Assembly (NCBI GenBank): GCA_916048095.2
Contig: OU696583.1
Coordinates: 8,894,322 to 8,958,321 of the forward strand
DNA from: Sacculina carcini
Lineage: Eukaryota; Arthropoda; Thecostraca; Sacculinidae
Length of the DNA: 64,000 bases
Direction of reading: 5' to 3'
Shown: positions 46,978 to 60,394 of the stretch, one piece after another
Layout: each line of letters begins with the position of its first letter
Position numbering within the stretch: position 1 is the stretch's first letter
Notes under the pieces: model-generated
What the model saw: the letters and a program-made list of their open reading frames with translations, nothing else
Database searches by the model: none
What the model was told of the DNA's origin: nothing
Position numbers and translations under genes: made by a program

Positions 46978-46984
46978 CACAGTG

Positions 46985-47577
46985 CCTCGTGTCAGTGTGT
47001 GTGTTTTGTGTGTGTGTCAGTGTGTTTTGTGTGTCAGTGTGTGTGTTTTGTGTGTGTGTCAGTGTGTATGTGTTAGTGTCAGTGTGTGTGTCAGTGTGTG
47101 TGTGTGTGTCAGTGTGTGTCAGTGTGTGTGTGTGTGTGTCAGTGTGTGTGTGTGTTTGTGTCAGTGTGTGTTTTGTGTGTGTCAGTGTGTATGTGTCAGT
47201 GTGTGTGTGTGTGTCAGTGTGTGTGTGTGTGTGTCAGTGTGTGTATGTGTCAGTGTGTGTATGTGTCAGTGTGTGTGTGTGTGTCAGTGTGTTTTGTGTG
47301 TCAGTGTGTGTGTTTTGTGTGTGTGTCAGTGTGTGTGTCAGTGTGTGTGTTTTGTGTATGTGTCAGTGTGTGTGTGTGTTTTGTGTACATGTCAGTGTGT
47401 TTTGTGTATGTGTCAGTGTGTGTGTTTTGTGTGTGCGTCAGTGTGTGTGTATGTGTCAGTGTGTGTCAGTGTGTGTGTGTATGTGTGTGTCAGTGTGTGT
47501 GTGTGTCAGTGTGTGTGTGTCAGTGTGTGTGTGTGTGTGTCAGTGTGTGTGTTTTGTGTGTGTGTCAGTGTGTGTAT
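46985..47577. repeat. GTGTCAGTGTGTGTG repeat, about 590 bp
   Basis: TG tract with TCAGTGTGTG and TTTTGTGTG interruptions starting just after the ZMYM stop codon, therefore probably in the ZMYM 3' UTR or immediate flank. The long open frames across it encode V/C/S only. Confidence 0.92.
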
Positions 47578-47771
47578 GCCTTATTTAGCCTTATTGTCTT
47601 GGCTCTTTAACGTCTTTCCCGTTCTTGGTGTTATCAATATGATACGTATGATAGAATATGATAGTATCTATACGTATGTGTGTGTATGTGTGTGTCTATG
47701 CTTATGTAAGTCTGCGTGTCTATGTGTGTGGATATGTGTATGTTGCCTTGTGATGCTTCAATGTCCGCGTG

Positions 47772-47802
<31 letters not shown>

Positions 47803-49438
47803 CTCCGTCTGTCTGTGTGTGTCTTTGTTTGTCTCTGTGTATGTGTGTGCGTGTGCTTTAGAGATATTTGGTGTAAAGTGCCATATATATGTAATACTGT
47901 ACTGTACTGTGTGTGTATGTATGTGTTTGTATAAGTTTATCAGCTGTTGTCCGACACTCGGATCATCTATGAGCAAGTGATATTTGACTATTGCAATGCT
48001 GTGCAACATGTTGCAATACACATCTGTGTGTGTTTGTACTAGTGTGTTGATTTCCGCTACAATTGCACAGTAACTGGTAGTGGATGCGTTTCTGTTGTTG
48101 TTGTGGTGCTGGTTGCCATGACAACGGTTGTCCGGGCAACAAGAGACTCATTTGTTATTTTATCGCTTCACTCATTCACTCACGCATTAGCGTTGTGTAA
48201 TCATATACAGACTATGATTTCAGCCAACCTGTGTGTGTGTGTGTGTGTGTGTTGGTGTTATTATCTGTTTTCACTATCAGTGTTCAATCATTATTCTGTA
48301 CTGTCGTCAATAAATGCATTTGTTTTGTGTGTGTGTATGTCTGTCAGTGTGTTAGTGTGTGTGTGTTGTGTAATTGACAACAATTAAGTAACAAATACAC
48401 ACTGTAATGCTGCGTGCGTGTTGTGTGTTATTGACAACAGTAACAAATGTTATCCAACTAACAAGCATGCTATCATGTCAGACTCGCTGTGTGCTTGATC
48501 TACCGCTAATATGTCCAATAGTGGAACTAAAATATTCATAAAGAACATAGTGTGAGACATAGAGACATAAAGAACATAAAGACATAAACATAAGAACATA
48601 AAGAACAGACATAGAGACATAAAGAACATAGCGTGAACATAGAATTCATAGTGGAACTAAAATATTCATACAGGAGGAGTGGAACTAAAATATTCATAAA
48701 GAATAAATATTATGTCGTGTTTGTCATGACGAAGAGCCACGCAACAACTACTGCTATTTTCGCATTTGCTCCACCAATGTGACCTTGTGTGTGTCTGTGT
48801 GTGTGTCAGTGTGTGCGCTCATACAGCCTTGAACTGTTCACCCTGTAATAACACGTGCACATCTTAAACACGCCACCTGGTCGTTATGTGAACATCCAAA
48901 GCGCGGCTTGTGTTGGCATTGCTTGAAGAAAATGCTGCTACTTGTCAGCTAATAATTATAATTTAGCTTATTGCTTTGACAAATTCACTGTTTCAGTTAA
49001 TAAATGCATATTTTTATGAGTGGAGAATTCTGCAGGTAATATGTATTAATATAAGAGCGTGAAAATGCAGGGAATTATCGAGGCAAGGTCAAGTGGTTCA
49101 GCCAAATATTCACGAGATTTTGCGGAAAAAGTCAACGAATTATTATAAAATTCTAGCCATGTTGCATTCGCGTAATTATGCGCCATTTTGAAAATAATGC
49201 CTCATTTGATCAATGATTTAAATTAATAAAATGTTCACCAGTTTTATATTTAAGTTAATTGTGCTCAATGTTCTGCTCAAACAATTATTCCGGCTTTTTC
49301 TGCTTTGAAAGATTTTCATATTGATGTTATTTCAATTAGATATCACGTTTGTGTTTAGAAATTATCTCTATATAAGCCAAGCCGTATGATCGCTCTTGTA
49401 TGAGGCCAATGTGTCAGCGTATGTAGCTGAGAAGACGG

Positions 49439-49476
<38 letters not shown>

Positions 49477-50085
49477 CGGTGTGTTAGTCTTTCGCCCATC
49501 ATTTGCTAACTGCATGTCGTGTCGTGTAGTCGCTGCTACTGCTACTCGTGCTGTTTTTTGTCATTCTTCTTCACGTGCCTTCATCACAGTGGGTCCTCCA
49601 CAATCACAATTATTGCAGGAATATATAGTTAATCATTACTGTAAACTTGTTTTGCTTCACAAAACCTGGTGATTTACACAATAATTGTACAATAATTAAT
49701 GTCTGTTCTATTTTTGACACGAAAATCTCACCAAATATATAACTTTGCTGTTCAACATTTTCAACGTAAATTATTTTTATCAGCGTATTGAATTTTTCTC
49801 GTTTGACGTAGCAGATAGATGTGACGTAACTTTAGAGAAATTGAACTTCATTTTTTCATCTAGTTATTTTATTAGGGCGTATTTGTGGTGTGCTAAAAAA
49901 ACACTCAAAAAGTGTGAAAATGTGTGATATTTCACCTGTTTCACGGAGTTATTTTCAATTATTTGCTTGTGTGTGGTTATTGGTCAAGTATAATTATATA
50001 ATTATGAATAGATATAAAGTGGTCTGGTTTGGTAGCAATGGTGGATATCACTTGCCCATGCATCCGCGTTGTAATCGTGGACAAT
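47578..50085. other. Intergenic region downstream of ZMYM
   Basis: Unique A/T-rich sequence, short TG tracts, a CATAAAGAACATA / GTGGAACTAAAATATTCATA repeat at about 48525-48705. No gene recognised; several frames up to about 147 codons have no plausible protein. Confidence 0.45.
48112..48140. promoter_or_regulatory. Two adjacent RFX X-box-like palindromes
   Basis: GTTGCCATGACAAC (48112-48125) and GTTGTCCGGGCAAC (48127-48140), each a 14-bp imperfect palindrome of the GTTG..(C)CAAC type, 1 bp apart. The first is close to the RFX X-box consensus (GTNRCCATGGYAAC). No adjacent start codon of a known ciliary gene, so function is speculative. Confidence 0.35.
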
Positions 50086-50086
50086 G

Positions 50087-52200
<2,114 letters not shown>

Positions 52201-52204
52201 AATT

Positions 52205-52450
52205 ATCAATGCATGCTTATAATATAATATAATATAATATGCTTATAATATAATATAATATAATATGCTTATAATATAATATAATATAATATGCTTATAG
52301 TATGATATAATATAATATGCTTATATTATAATATAATATAATATGCTTATATTATAATATAATATAATATGCTTATAATATAATATAATATAATATGCTT
52401 ATAATATAATATAATATAATATGCTTATAATAGAATATATTATAATATGA
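52205..52450. repeat. 26-bp A/T minisatellite
   Basis: About nine copies of GCTTATAATATAATATAATA plus TAATAT. Confidence 0.93.
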
Positions 52451-52656
52451 CCTCATATATATACACACATGTATATATACTCATTGCTATATATTAATTT
52501 GCTATACACCTTAGTTCACATACACGCGCAAGACACGTATACATACATATTTATTAGCGCACATGTACCGTAAATAATACTTAATGCATATATGTGTGTG
52601 ACTATAAACATACGCACATACAAACACACACACATACATATGCTCATACACACACA

Positions 52657-52985
52657 CGTTATATCAGTGGTTCCCAACCTTTTCTAGTTTGCAGCACCCT
52701 TGGCAAGCCTTTAAAAAGTTCCCCGCATCCTTATAAGGAAATACATATTTAACATATCCGTTGTTTTTATTAATATTTGTTTCATTTCGACATTTTGCAT
52801 CGGTGTAACAACACCTTATACATACAAGATATGAATATTTTCTCTACACAGATCCTGTTATTACAAACAAATGGTATTATAATACAAATATGCAATTTTT
52901 CTCCTGAATTTCGGCAGCACATTCAGAAGATCTGACAGCATCCCTTGATGCCCCGGCACACCGGCTGAGACTCACTGTGTTACAT
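52657..52985. mobile_element. hAT-like MITE
   Basis: Element 52665-52977 begins CAGTGGTTCCCAACC and ends GGCTGAGACTCACTG (inverted, 11 of 15 matching). Flanks CGTTATAT and TGTTACAT match at 6 of 8 positions, an aged 8-bp target duplication. The subterminal GCAGCACCC... text is typical of degraded hAT MITEs. No ORF. Confidence 0.75.
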
Positions 52986-54395
52986 TGTCGGTACACAAGC
53001 TGTGTGTCTTGGTGTAGCAACTGTATTTGCTATATTTCTCCATGTTGTTGTCGAAAATTGAGGAAGAGTGGGCTTGTTAACAAGTGGAGAATCAGGAAGA
53101 GAAGAGATCTCACGCCAGACACAGCTGTATTTATTTATATGATTGTGTTTTTGTCGCGTGCAATGACAGGAAGCAATGATATTGCAGTGTCGACCTTGCA
53201 ATGTCGAGTGTCTCGTAAAAACAGTGTTCAAATTGAGCAGATGCGTGTGCTCTATTGTGGCTGTTTTTCTCCTACTTGCCAGTTGTCGCGGCGTTTATGT
53301 TTGATTGACGAACATTTGGCAATATATTTAGCTTGCTTGTTTGTTTGTGATCATTCACTGGCTTACGGTGCTGCCCCCTGGCGGACACTGATATAAACAC
53401 ATCACACTGCTGCATATGGCCTACACACACACACACACAAACATACAGGCACATTCCAGTTGTGTATGCTTGCACATATCAGTAGGCTCGTACTCAATAG
53501 TATGAGCAACATCAGAATTTGAGCAAAACAAGTTTGTGCAACAGGCAGTGCATTAGAAGATCGTATATTGATACAAACAACCGCAGGCTGGTGTATGTGT
53601 TTGTTTGTTTGTGTGTGTGTAAGTATAACTTGTTCTGCCATAATAAGCTAAGCATACCTGCCTTCCAGCAACGATACAGACACTGACACACACACTGACA
53701 CACACACACACTGACACACACACACTGAACATACTGAACTGAATACACACACACTGACACAATATGTTGTTTTCTGTGTGGTATTTTCGCATCTGACACA
53801 AATATTTTGTTCACATTTCACGTGCTAATGTGTAGTGAGCGATTTCAGTGTAGTTGTTTCTCGTAATATTCCAATTGTTTTTCCATATTGTGCACGTAAT
53901 ATCAATATCATGTTATCTTATAGTGTCTCATTTCGTCAATTTTATGTACATTGTTATACATTGTGTTTAGTGATACGAGGGTCGATCAAATAGGTTTAAT
54001 CAACCCTCGTATATAGATGAACACTTTATTATTTCTTGTGTTTGTCGTGTCAGTTGGCAAATTTGTTTTCTATCAGGTTTCACTTCGGGAGTATTGCCCT
54101 CACATCAACACTCTCTTGTACAACTTGATTATGCCAATAGTCTTGTCCGTATTTTCTGTATCTTTTTCTTCTTTTTTCTTCAGATTGCGATCTGTTATCT
54201 TCTTGTTTCTCTTATGCTCCAGAATGCATATATTGCTTCTTTTGTGCTTGTTTTTATTTCATTTCTGAATATCAGCTCGCCTGACAGTTGCTATTCGTTG
54301 TCTGTTTATGGTCATGAAAAATTCGCATCATTGACGGTCTCTCTCTCTCTCTCTCTCCATCTGATTCACTTGTGCTTGCTGTACAGAACATTACA
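52986..54395. other. Upstream region of the GST gene
   Basis: A frame of 139 codons at 52977-53396 has no recognisable domain. CTGACACACA repeats at 53678-53762. The start codon of GST follows a CTGTACAG acceptor-like site by 9 bp, so a 5' UTR intron is possible. Confidence 0.45.
53974..54011. repeat. Short perfect hairpin with mariner-like arms
   Basis: TACGAGGGT ... ACCCTCGTA, 9-bp arms around a 20-bp loop, flanked by TA-rich sequence. The arm resembles terminal motifs of some mariner elements (TACGAGGGT.G.TCAAA); it could be a deletion derivative. Confidence 0.5.
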
Positions 54396-54531
54396 ATGGC
54401 TCCCGTGTTGAAGCTACACTATTTCGACGGCAAGGGTCGCATGGAACCGCTAAGATGGATTGCAGAGGCTGCAGGACTGACATACTCCACGCAACTCATC
54501 AGCTTCGCACAATGGCCCGACAAAAAGAAAT
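54396..54531 (+). CDS. GST exon 1: glutathione-binding domain start
   Basis: MAPVLKLHYFDGKGRMEPLR and WIAEAAGLTYSTQLISFAQW. Tyr9 is at the position of the catalytic tyrosine of sigma/alpha/pi-type GSTs, and the K.HYFDG.GR.E..R pattern is sigma-like. ATG context ACA-ATG-G is good. Donor AAAT/GTCACT, phase 1, is not a strong consensus but joins exon 2 well (KKS-TPYGSMP). Confidence 0.9.
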
Positions 54532-54539
54532 GTCACTGT

Positions 54540-54864
54540 TCCTACACTAACACTCACACACTCTCTCTCTCTCTCTCACACACTCACTCACTCACACACT
54601 CATACACACACATACACATACACTCATACACACACATACACATACACTCATACACATACACTCACACACACTCACACTCATACACACACACAAATACACT
54701 CACACACTCACACACTCTCTCTCTCACACACACACACTCAATCACTCACTCACTCACACACACTCACACACAATCACACTCTCTCACACACATACTCATT
54801 CTCATACACTCATACACACACCCTCACACTCATACACACACACATACTCACTCACACTCACTCA

Positions 54865-54901
<37 letters not shown>

Positions 54902-54985
54902 ATAATCACACACACCCAATCACACTTACACACACACACACTGTCGCACACACACACACACACTCACACATGAATGTATACACTA
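54540..54985. repeat. CACA/CTCACA compound repeat
   Basis: ACACTCATACACACACATAC and CTCTCTC modules for about 450 bp directly after exon 1. Confidence 0.9.
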
Positions 54986-55199
54986 TCACATTCATTCATT
55001 TATTTTGGCCGAATTAACAAAAAACACAGATGAATTCAAAATGATACATTCACGTACATTGCAATACACAAATGAACGTACTCACACCCACCCACACCCA
55101 CACACACATGTGTTATCAAACACACGTTGTATATTGCTTTATGTATGTATATATATGTATGTGTGTGTATGCTTGAATAATAACAACTAATATTAATAT

Positions 55200-55437
55200 T
55201 GTTGTGTGTGGGTGGAGTGACGTTATGGAGTTTTTCGGATGAATTACTTATTTTTCATTGTTATTTATATAATATTATGTTTTCGAACTTCCTTTTGGAA
55301 TTATTTGTTTTTTATCTATTTCTCTCTACATCATTTGAGAGCTTCCGGTACACATTAGACCACCGCAGGGTGGTAATAGTGCACTTGCACTCTTCCCCCC
55401 ATGCTACTGTATTTCCCTATAATTGATAATAATAATG
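55200..55437 (+). mobile_element. 5'-truncated 3' end of the 2A-bearing LINE family
   Basis: Matches the 3' end of the LINE at 60.8-61.0 kb: GGAGTGACGTTATGGA, GAG(C)GCTTCCGGTACA, AGGGTGGTAATAGTGC, CTTGCACTCTTCCC, CATGCTACTG.ATTT and a (AAT)n tail. More diverged than the two copies at 60-62 kb. Its tail ends about 26 bp before GST exon 2, within the acceptor region. Confidence 0.88.
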
Positions 55438-55463
55438 CAGCTTATAATGTGTGTATGTTGCAG

Positions 55464-55647
55464 CGACGCCATACGGCAGCATGCCCGTGTTGGAAGTGGA
55501 CGGGGTGATGTTGTCTGAAACGCTGGCTATTGCTCGATATCTGGGATCCAGTGGCGGTCTCACTCATGCCGACCCAATGAGCAACGCTATTGGTGATGAA
55601 GTGGTGGATGTCACCGCCTCCCTCGTCTCCTCCTTTCTCGACATCAT
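55464..55647 (+). CDS. GST exon 2
   Basis: Encodes TPYGSMPVLEVDGVMLSETL and AIARYLGSSGGLTHAD, the conserved glutathione-site segment (G.LPVLEVDG....S.AI.RYL) and the start of the helical domain. Acceptor TATGTTGCAG phase 1; donor ACATCAT/GTCAGT phase 2. Confidence 0.93.
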
Positions 55648-55674
55648 GTCAGTATTGCTCAACACTCCGTCTCA

Positions 55675-56156
55675 CTTCTCTCACATACACTTACACATAC
55701 TGACACTCACACATACACTGACACACACTCACACATACTGACACATACTGACATACTCACACATACACTGACACACATACTGACACACTCACACACACTG
55801 ACACACACCAATACACTGACACTGACACACACACACTGATACTCTGACACACACACAAACACACTGACACACACTGACACGCATTGACATACACTAACAC
55901 ACTAATACACTGATACACACTGACACACTCACACACACTGACACACACACACACACACACACACACTTACACATACTGACACACACACTGACACGCATTG
56001 ACATACACTAACACACTAATACACTGACACACAAGCACTGATACACACTGACACACACACACTTACACACTCACACACACTCACACACTCACACACACAC
56101 ACACACACTTACACATGCTGACACACTTACACATACTGACACACTCACACACACAC

Positions 56157-56201
<45 letters not shown>

Positions 56202-56405
56202 CACACTAACACACACACACACTTACACACACTTACACATACTGAAACACTCACACATACACTTACACACACACACACACACACACAGTAACACACTAAC
56301 ACACACACACACTTACACATTGATACACTGACACACACACATACATACATTGCCACACGGACACACACACACTAACACACTGACACACACACATACACAC
56401 TGACA
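55675..56405. repeat. CACTGACACACA compound repeat
   Basis: About 730 bp of CA-rich units with CTGACA, CTTACA and CACTCA interruptions. A block ACACGCATTGACATACACTA occurs twice (about 55877 and 55992), so larger duplications are present. Confidence 0.9.
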
Positions 56406-56927
56406 TACTTACAAACATAATGCTACTACATAATGCTAGTCAGTCTCTGACTAACCCTCGCTGAGTGTGCACGTGTTTTCCGTCGCTCGTTCGCGCCCGG
56501 CTGTTTACGCTTCGCTGACGCTCACCGACGACAGATCCTGCTTTCTGCTAACGCTGAGTGTTCCTTGAGTTATATTTCAGTTGTTTTATTATTATATTTG
56601 ATTTAGCGTTATTTTGATTTTTCATTACTCGTTTTGTTCATTGATAATATTTGCCTTTTTAAAGGCGGATATTTTCTTCTTGCGAGCTCATTCATTTACT
56701 TTTAAGACTGTTTAAGACTTTTAAGTCAATTAATCTTTCTTTTATTTCAGATTATATGTTTGAATTTTTATATTTTGTTTCTGAATGTGATTGAGAATCA
56801 GGGTTCGCAGCCATAGTTGCTTTGCAATCTTCCTGCCGAATTCTCTCATCACATTCTTTTTCGTCACTTTTAAGTTCAGTTTGTATATTATTTAATTTAG
56901 CTTTGTCTATAAATATAAGTGCTGTTC

Positions 56928-59900
56928 ATGGATATATGTATTATTTTCTGCCTCATGTCTGTTTTGTTGATGTGGCGGGCTGAAAATTGTAGCCCCGCCC
57001 CGACGGCTAACGGCCGGTTTTCCCGTTTTCCGTCAGCGCCCAGCTCTTTCCTCGCACTGAGGTGCCAACTAATTCTGTGTTGCTCTCTTACTCTGTCTTT
57101 GTGGTCGCCCATTGGACATTTTGCCTTGCGATATGTGTTCAACAATGAGCTCTCAATAAATTGTTCTAACATGTGTTTTCTAGTGTTTTTCTTGTGTGTG
57201 TATTTGTGTGTATGTTTGCTTTGTATTGTGTGTGTTGTATGCTTGTTTTTTGTTGTGAAATTTCGTATGCATGTGTTATGTGTTGTGTTTTTGTGTTCGC
57301 ATGCGTCGTGCATTATGTGTTTATTTGTATGTCTGCTTTGCGTTGTGTGTGTGCCTTCTCACACCGTGGATTTGTCGTTTCTACTGATGATGTGTGGCGA
57401 TGTTGAAATGAATCCCGGTCCTGCTCGACCACAAAAACGATTTTCAAATATACTTTTCGCCAACATCAGGGGCTTGTATAAGAACATCAGAGATTTGACA
57501 GCAGCCAGTCGCTCCAAGGACATCGTTATCTGTGCCGAAACGCTTGTGTCCGATTATCGGGACCAATCTGAGCTCTTGATGCCAGGTTTCAGTAAGCCAT
57601 TGCTAATCAAACGTGACTCAAAAAACAGGCGGCGTGGCATGGCAGTGTACGTACGCAAAGGCTTTTCAGCAACGAGAATTACAGCTCACGACTGCACTTG
57701 TCATGAAGTTATGCTGCTGCGTGTCAACACCGCCTTGATGAATTTTTACATCTTTGGAGCCTACCGAAATCCAGACAGTAACGACTCTATCTACGAATGT
57801 CTCTTGTCAGCCATGTCAACAATTCAGGAGAAGGACACCAAGTCAGCATTTGTATTTGTGGGAGACATGAACGCCCATCACCGTGAGTGGCTCTTGTCGA
57901 CATCTCCTACAGATGCTCATGGTAGAGCAGCATATGATTTCTGCAACATTTCTGGCTGCTCCCAAATGGTGTCCGGTCCCACACATCAAGCGGGAAACTG
58001 TTTGGACTTGGTTATGACAGACATCTCAGATATCGTGAGTGTAAAAGTGGAAGCTCCAATAGGAAGTTCAGATCACTCGTCGCTGTCCGTGAAGTTGACA
58101 TTGAGACAGAAGGTTTCTCCTTACACGATTTCAAGGCTCGTGCACATGAAGAACAATGTTGACTGGGTGAAGGTGAATGATGAATTGAAAGCAATTAAAG
58201 TCTCAAATCTGCAGCAGAAGGAATGCCCCATCGATGCATTGAACAAATACATTACCGATGTCATCTCAAGGAGAGTGCCTACTAAAAAACTACGTTTTCG
58301 CTCTGATGACAAAGCCTGGTTCACCAACGAATGTCGCAGCGCACGTGAATCCAAGCAGGAGGCTTACCACAAGTGGCTCCAATCACGCTCAGCCGATTCA
58401 TGGAATGTCTACACTGAGGCCAGACGGCATGCTGAGCATGTGTATTCAGAAGCGGAAACACGTCACTCAAAGAAACTTGCTGAAAAGCTAACATCTGCCA
58501 ATGACGCCCACAAATGGTGGTCAACGTTGAAATTGTCAGTGTTTGGACATGACCTGTCTGTCCCTCCTTTATTTTCAGCGAACGGTGAGCTCAAAAGCAA
58601 CCCAACAGAGAAGGCAGAGTTGCTTATGGATTACTTCAATACCAAGCAATGTCAAGGGTCCATTCCGTCTGACGATTCATCTGTCCTCGCCCCGAAAATC
58701 AAAGGCATTGCCTTCCGATCAAAAGAAGTGGCGAATCTCATGAAAGACCTTGATGCCCACGGAGGAACAGACCCTGTGAATATGTTTCCGCTATTTTTCA
58801 AGAACACGGCAGATACTCTAGCTCCGAAGCTCAGTGCTCTTTTCAGGCGCTTGATGAAGACTGGTTCGTTTCCATCATGTTGGCGGGTTGCGAATATCAC
58901 GCCCATACCAAAAGGAACCAATTCAGCTGATGTTGCAAACTACCGGCCAATATCAATTACGCCGATTCTGTCCAAAATATTCGAGCACTTGATATCTTCC
59001 AGACTGTCCAAGTACCTGGAGAGCAACAATCTGCTGTCGGAAAACCAATTTGCATACCGCAAAAAACTCAGCACGACTGACGCTCTGCTTACTATCACGC
59101 ATGAGCTCCAGCAAGTGCTAGACAAAGGCAGTGAAGCCTGGATTGTGCAGTTGGATTTCTCGGCAGCATTTGACCGTGTGAGCCACCAGGGCTTGTTGCA
59201 AAAACTGAGAAAGATTGGAGTCGGCGGCCGTTTGCTAAGTGTTTTGCATCAATTTCTATCCAATCGCGTACAACGTGTTGCCATCGATGGAGCATACAGT
59301 GGCTGGCAGAGCATTGCGTCCGGTGTCCCGCAGGGAAGTGTGTTGGGTCCTATTTTGTTCAACATTTACACCGCTGACCTGTACACAACCACACGCAACC
59401 CTGTATATGGATATGCTGATGATATCACCTTGATGGCTGTAATTTCATCTCCTTCGGACAGACCACAGGTGCGTCAAACGGTCAACGACGATCTCAGCAG
59501 CGTCCTGAAGTGGTGTGAGAGGTGGAATATGATGCTGAACACTTCGAAATCTAAATGCTTGTTGGTTTCTAGGTCACGTACCGTTCAACCTTCACATGGA
59601 GCTATCCTCATAAATGACGCCCAACTCAACGTGTGTGATGAGCTCAAAATATTGGGAGTTCATGTAGACTCAAAGCTCACGTTTGAGAGTCACATTCGGA
59701 AGCTAGTTTGTTCGGCATCGCGGAAACTGGGAATTATAAGAAAGGCATATCGGATGTTCGGTAGCAGCACAATCTCAAAAAGTTGTTTTCGCTGTTTCAT
59801 TTTGCCAATTCTGGAGTACTGCGCCCCCGTGTGGTCTTCTGCTGCGGATTGTCACCTCAATCTCATCAACAGAGTTGTTAGAACTTGCAAGTTCCTCTGT

Positions 59901-60224
59901 GGTGACTTGGTTCTTGGTGATCTTTGCCATCGTCGAAAGGTCAGCAGCGTGTGCATGCTGTACAAGATCAAGCACAACGACCATCATCCGATGAGCAAGT
60001 CAATTCCTGATGATTTCGTGGCAGCAAGAAGCACACGGTTTACATCCAAACAGCATTCCCAGTGCATGGCTCCAATTCGTTGTCGTACAAAACAATTCCA
60101 ACGTTGCTTTCTTCCGGCCACTGTGTCTACTTGGAACACGCTGAAGGAGGAGGCTTTCTCGCAGAACAATTTGAACAAATTCAAGGCCAAAGTAAATGAA
60201 ATGCTACTGAAAGAGCGGAATTGA
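56928..60224 (+). CDS. LINE polyprotein: leader, 2A, APE endonuclease, reverse transcriptase
   Basis: An ORF of 1098 codons from the ATG at 56928. The first 150 residues are Cys/Val/Leu-rich and hydrophobic, encoded by TG-rich DNA. A 2A motif follows (57372-57422): hydrophobic run then GDVEMNPGP. An APE-type endonuclease (FANIRGLYKNI, ICAETLVSD, FVGDMNAHHREW, GSSDHSSLSV) and a reverse transcriptase (ITPIPKGTNSADVANYRPIS, QLDFSAAFDRVSHQGLL, SGVPQGSVLGPILFNIY, YGYADDITLM) follow; the YADD catalytic motif is intact. The C-terminus ends WNTLKEEAFSQNNLNKFKAK. No separate gag-like ORF1 is visible upstream. Downstream start codons just before the 2A are also possible. Skipping at the 2A would release the enzyme part from the leader. 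Confidence 0.95.
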   Translation: MDICIIFCLMSVLLMWRAENCSPAPTANGRFSRFPSAPSSFLALRCQLILCCSLTLSLWSPIGHFALRYVFNNELSINCSNMCFLVFFLCVYLCVCLLCIVCVVCLFFVVKFRMHVLCVVFLCSHASCIMCLFVCLLCVVCVPSHTVDLSFLLMMCGDVEMNPGPARPQKRFSNILFANIRGLYKNIRDLTAASRSKDIVICAETLVSDYRDQSELLMPGFSKPLLIKRDSKNRRRGMAVYVRKGFSATRITAHDCTCHEVMLLRVNTALMNFYIFGAYRNPDSNDSIYECLLSAMSTIQEKDTKSAFVFVGDMNAHHREWLLSTSPTDAHGRAAYDFCNISGCSQMVSGPTHQAGNCLDLVMTDISDIVSVKVEAPIGSSDHSSLSVKLTLRQKVSPYTISRLVHMKNNVDWVKVNDELKAIKVSNLQQKECPIDALNKYITDVISRRVPTKKLRFRSDDKAWFTNECRSARESKQEAYHKWLQSRSADSWNVYTEARRHAEHVYSEAETRHSKKLAEKLTSANDAHKWWSTLKLSVFGHDLSVPPLFSANGELKSNPTEKAELLMDYFNTKQCQGSIPSDDSSVLAPKIKGIAFRSKEVANLMKDLDAHGGTDPVNMFPLFFKNTADTLAPKLSALFRRLMKTGSFPSCWRVANITPIPKGTNSADVANYRPISITPILSKIFEHLISSRLSKYLESNNLLSENQFAYRKKLSTTDALLTITHELQQVLDKGSEAWIVQLDFSAAFDRVSHQGLLQKLRKIGVGGRLLSVLHQFLSNRVQRVAIDGAYSGWQSIASGVPQGSVLGPILFNIYTADLYTTTRNPVYGYADDITLMAVISSPSDRPQVRQTVNDDLSSVLKWCERWNMMLNTSKSKCLLVSRSRTVQPSHGAILINDAQLNVCDELKILGVHVDSKLTFESHIRKLVCSASRKLGIIRKAYRMFGSSTISKSCFRCFILPILEYCAPVWSSAADCHLNLINRVVRTCKFLCGDLVLGDLCHRRKVSSVCMLYKIKHNDHHPMSKSIPDDFVAARSTRFTSKQHSQCMAPIRCRTKQFQRCFLPATVSTWNTLKEEAFSQNNLNKFKAKVNEMLLKERN
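57372..57422 (+). other. 2A ribosome-skipping motif
   Basis: Codes DLSFLLMMCGDVEMNPGP: matches the 2A consensus D(V/I)E.NPG/P with an upstream helical hydrophobic part. Known 2A peptides cause the ribosome to skip the Gly-Pro bond; they occur at N-termini of some APE-type LINEs of invertebrates (established). Activity here is inferred. Confidence 0.92.
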
Positions 60225-60394
60225 CTGTTGAGTCTTATTAATTGTATATTTATTCATATTTATTGTTATTTATTCATGCTTATTGTTATTTATTTATTTT
60301 CTATTTATTTATATTTATTCCTATTTTACTCTCTATTTATTACTATTTATTATTGGTTGTTGTTATTTATTAAATTATACTTTTACTCAGTGTT

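Noticed and set aside
46922..47610. Frames of 174-352 codons (Val/Cys/Ser repeats) downstream of ZMYM
   Set aside because: TG microsatellite with TCAG interruptions; the real ZMYM stop precedes it.
52977..53396. 139-codon frame as a gene
   Set aside because: Starts at the edge of a hAT MITE, has no recognisable domain, no homologue that I know and no codon pattern like the confirmed genes.
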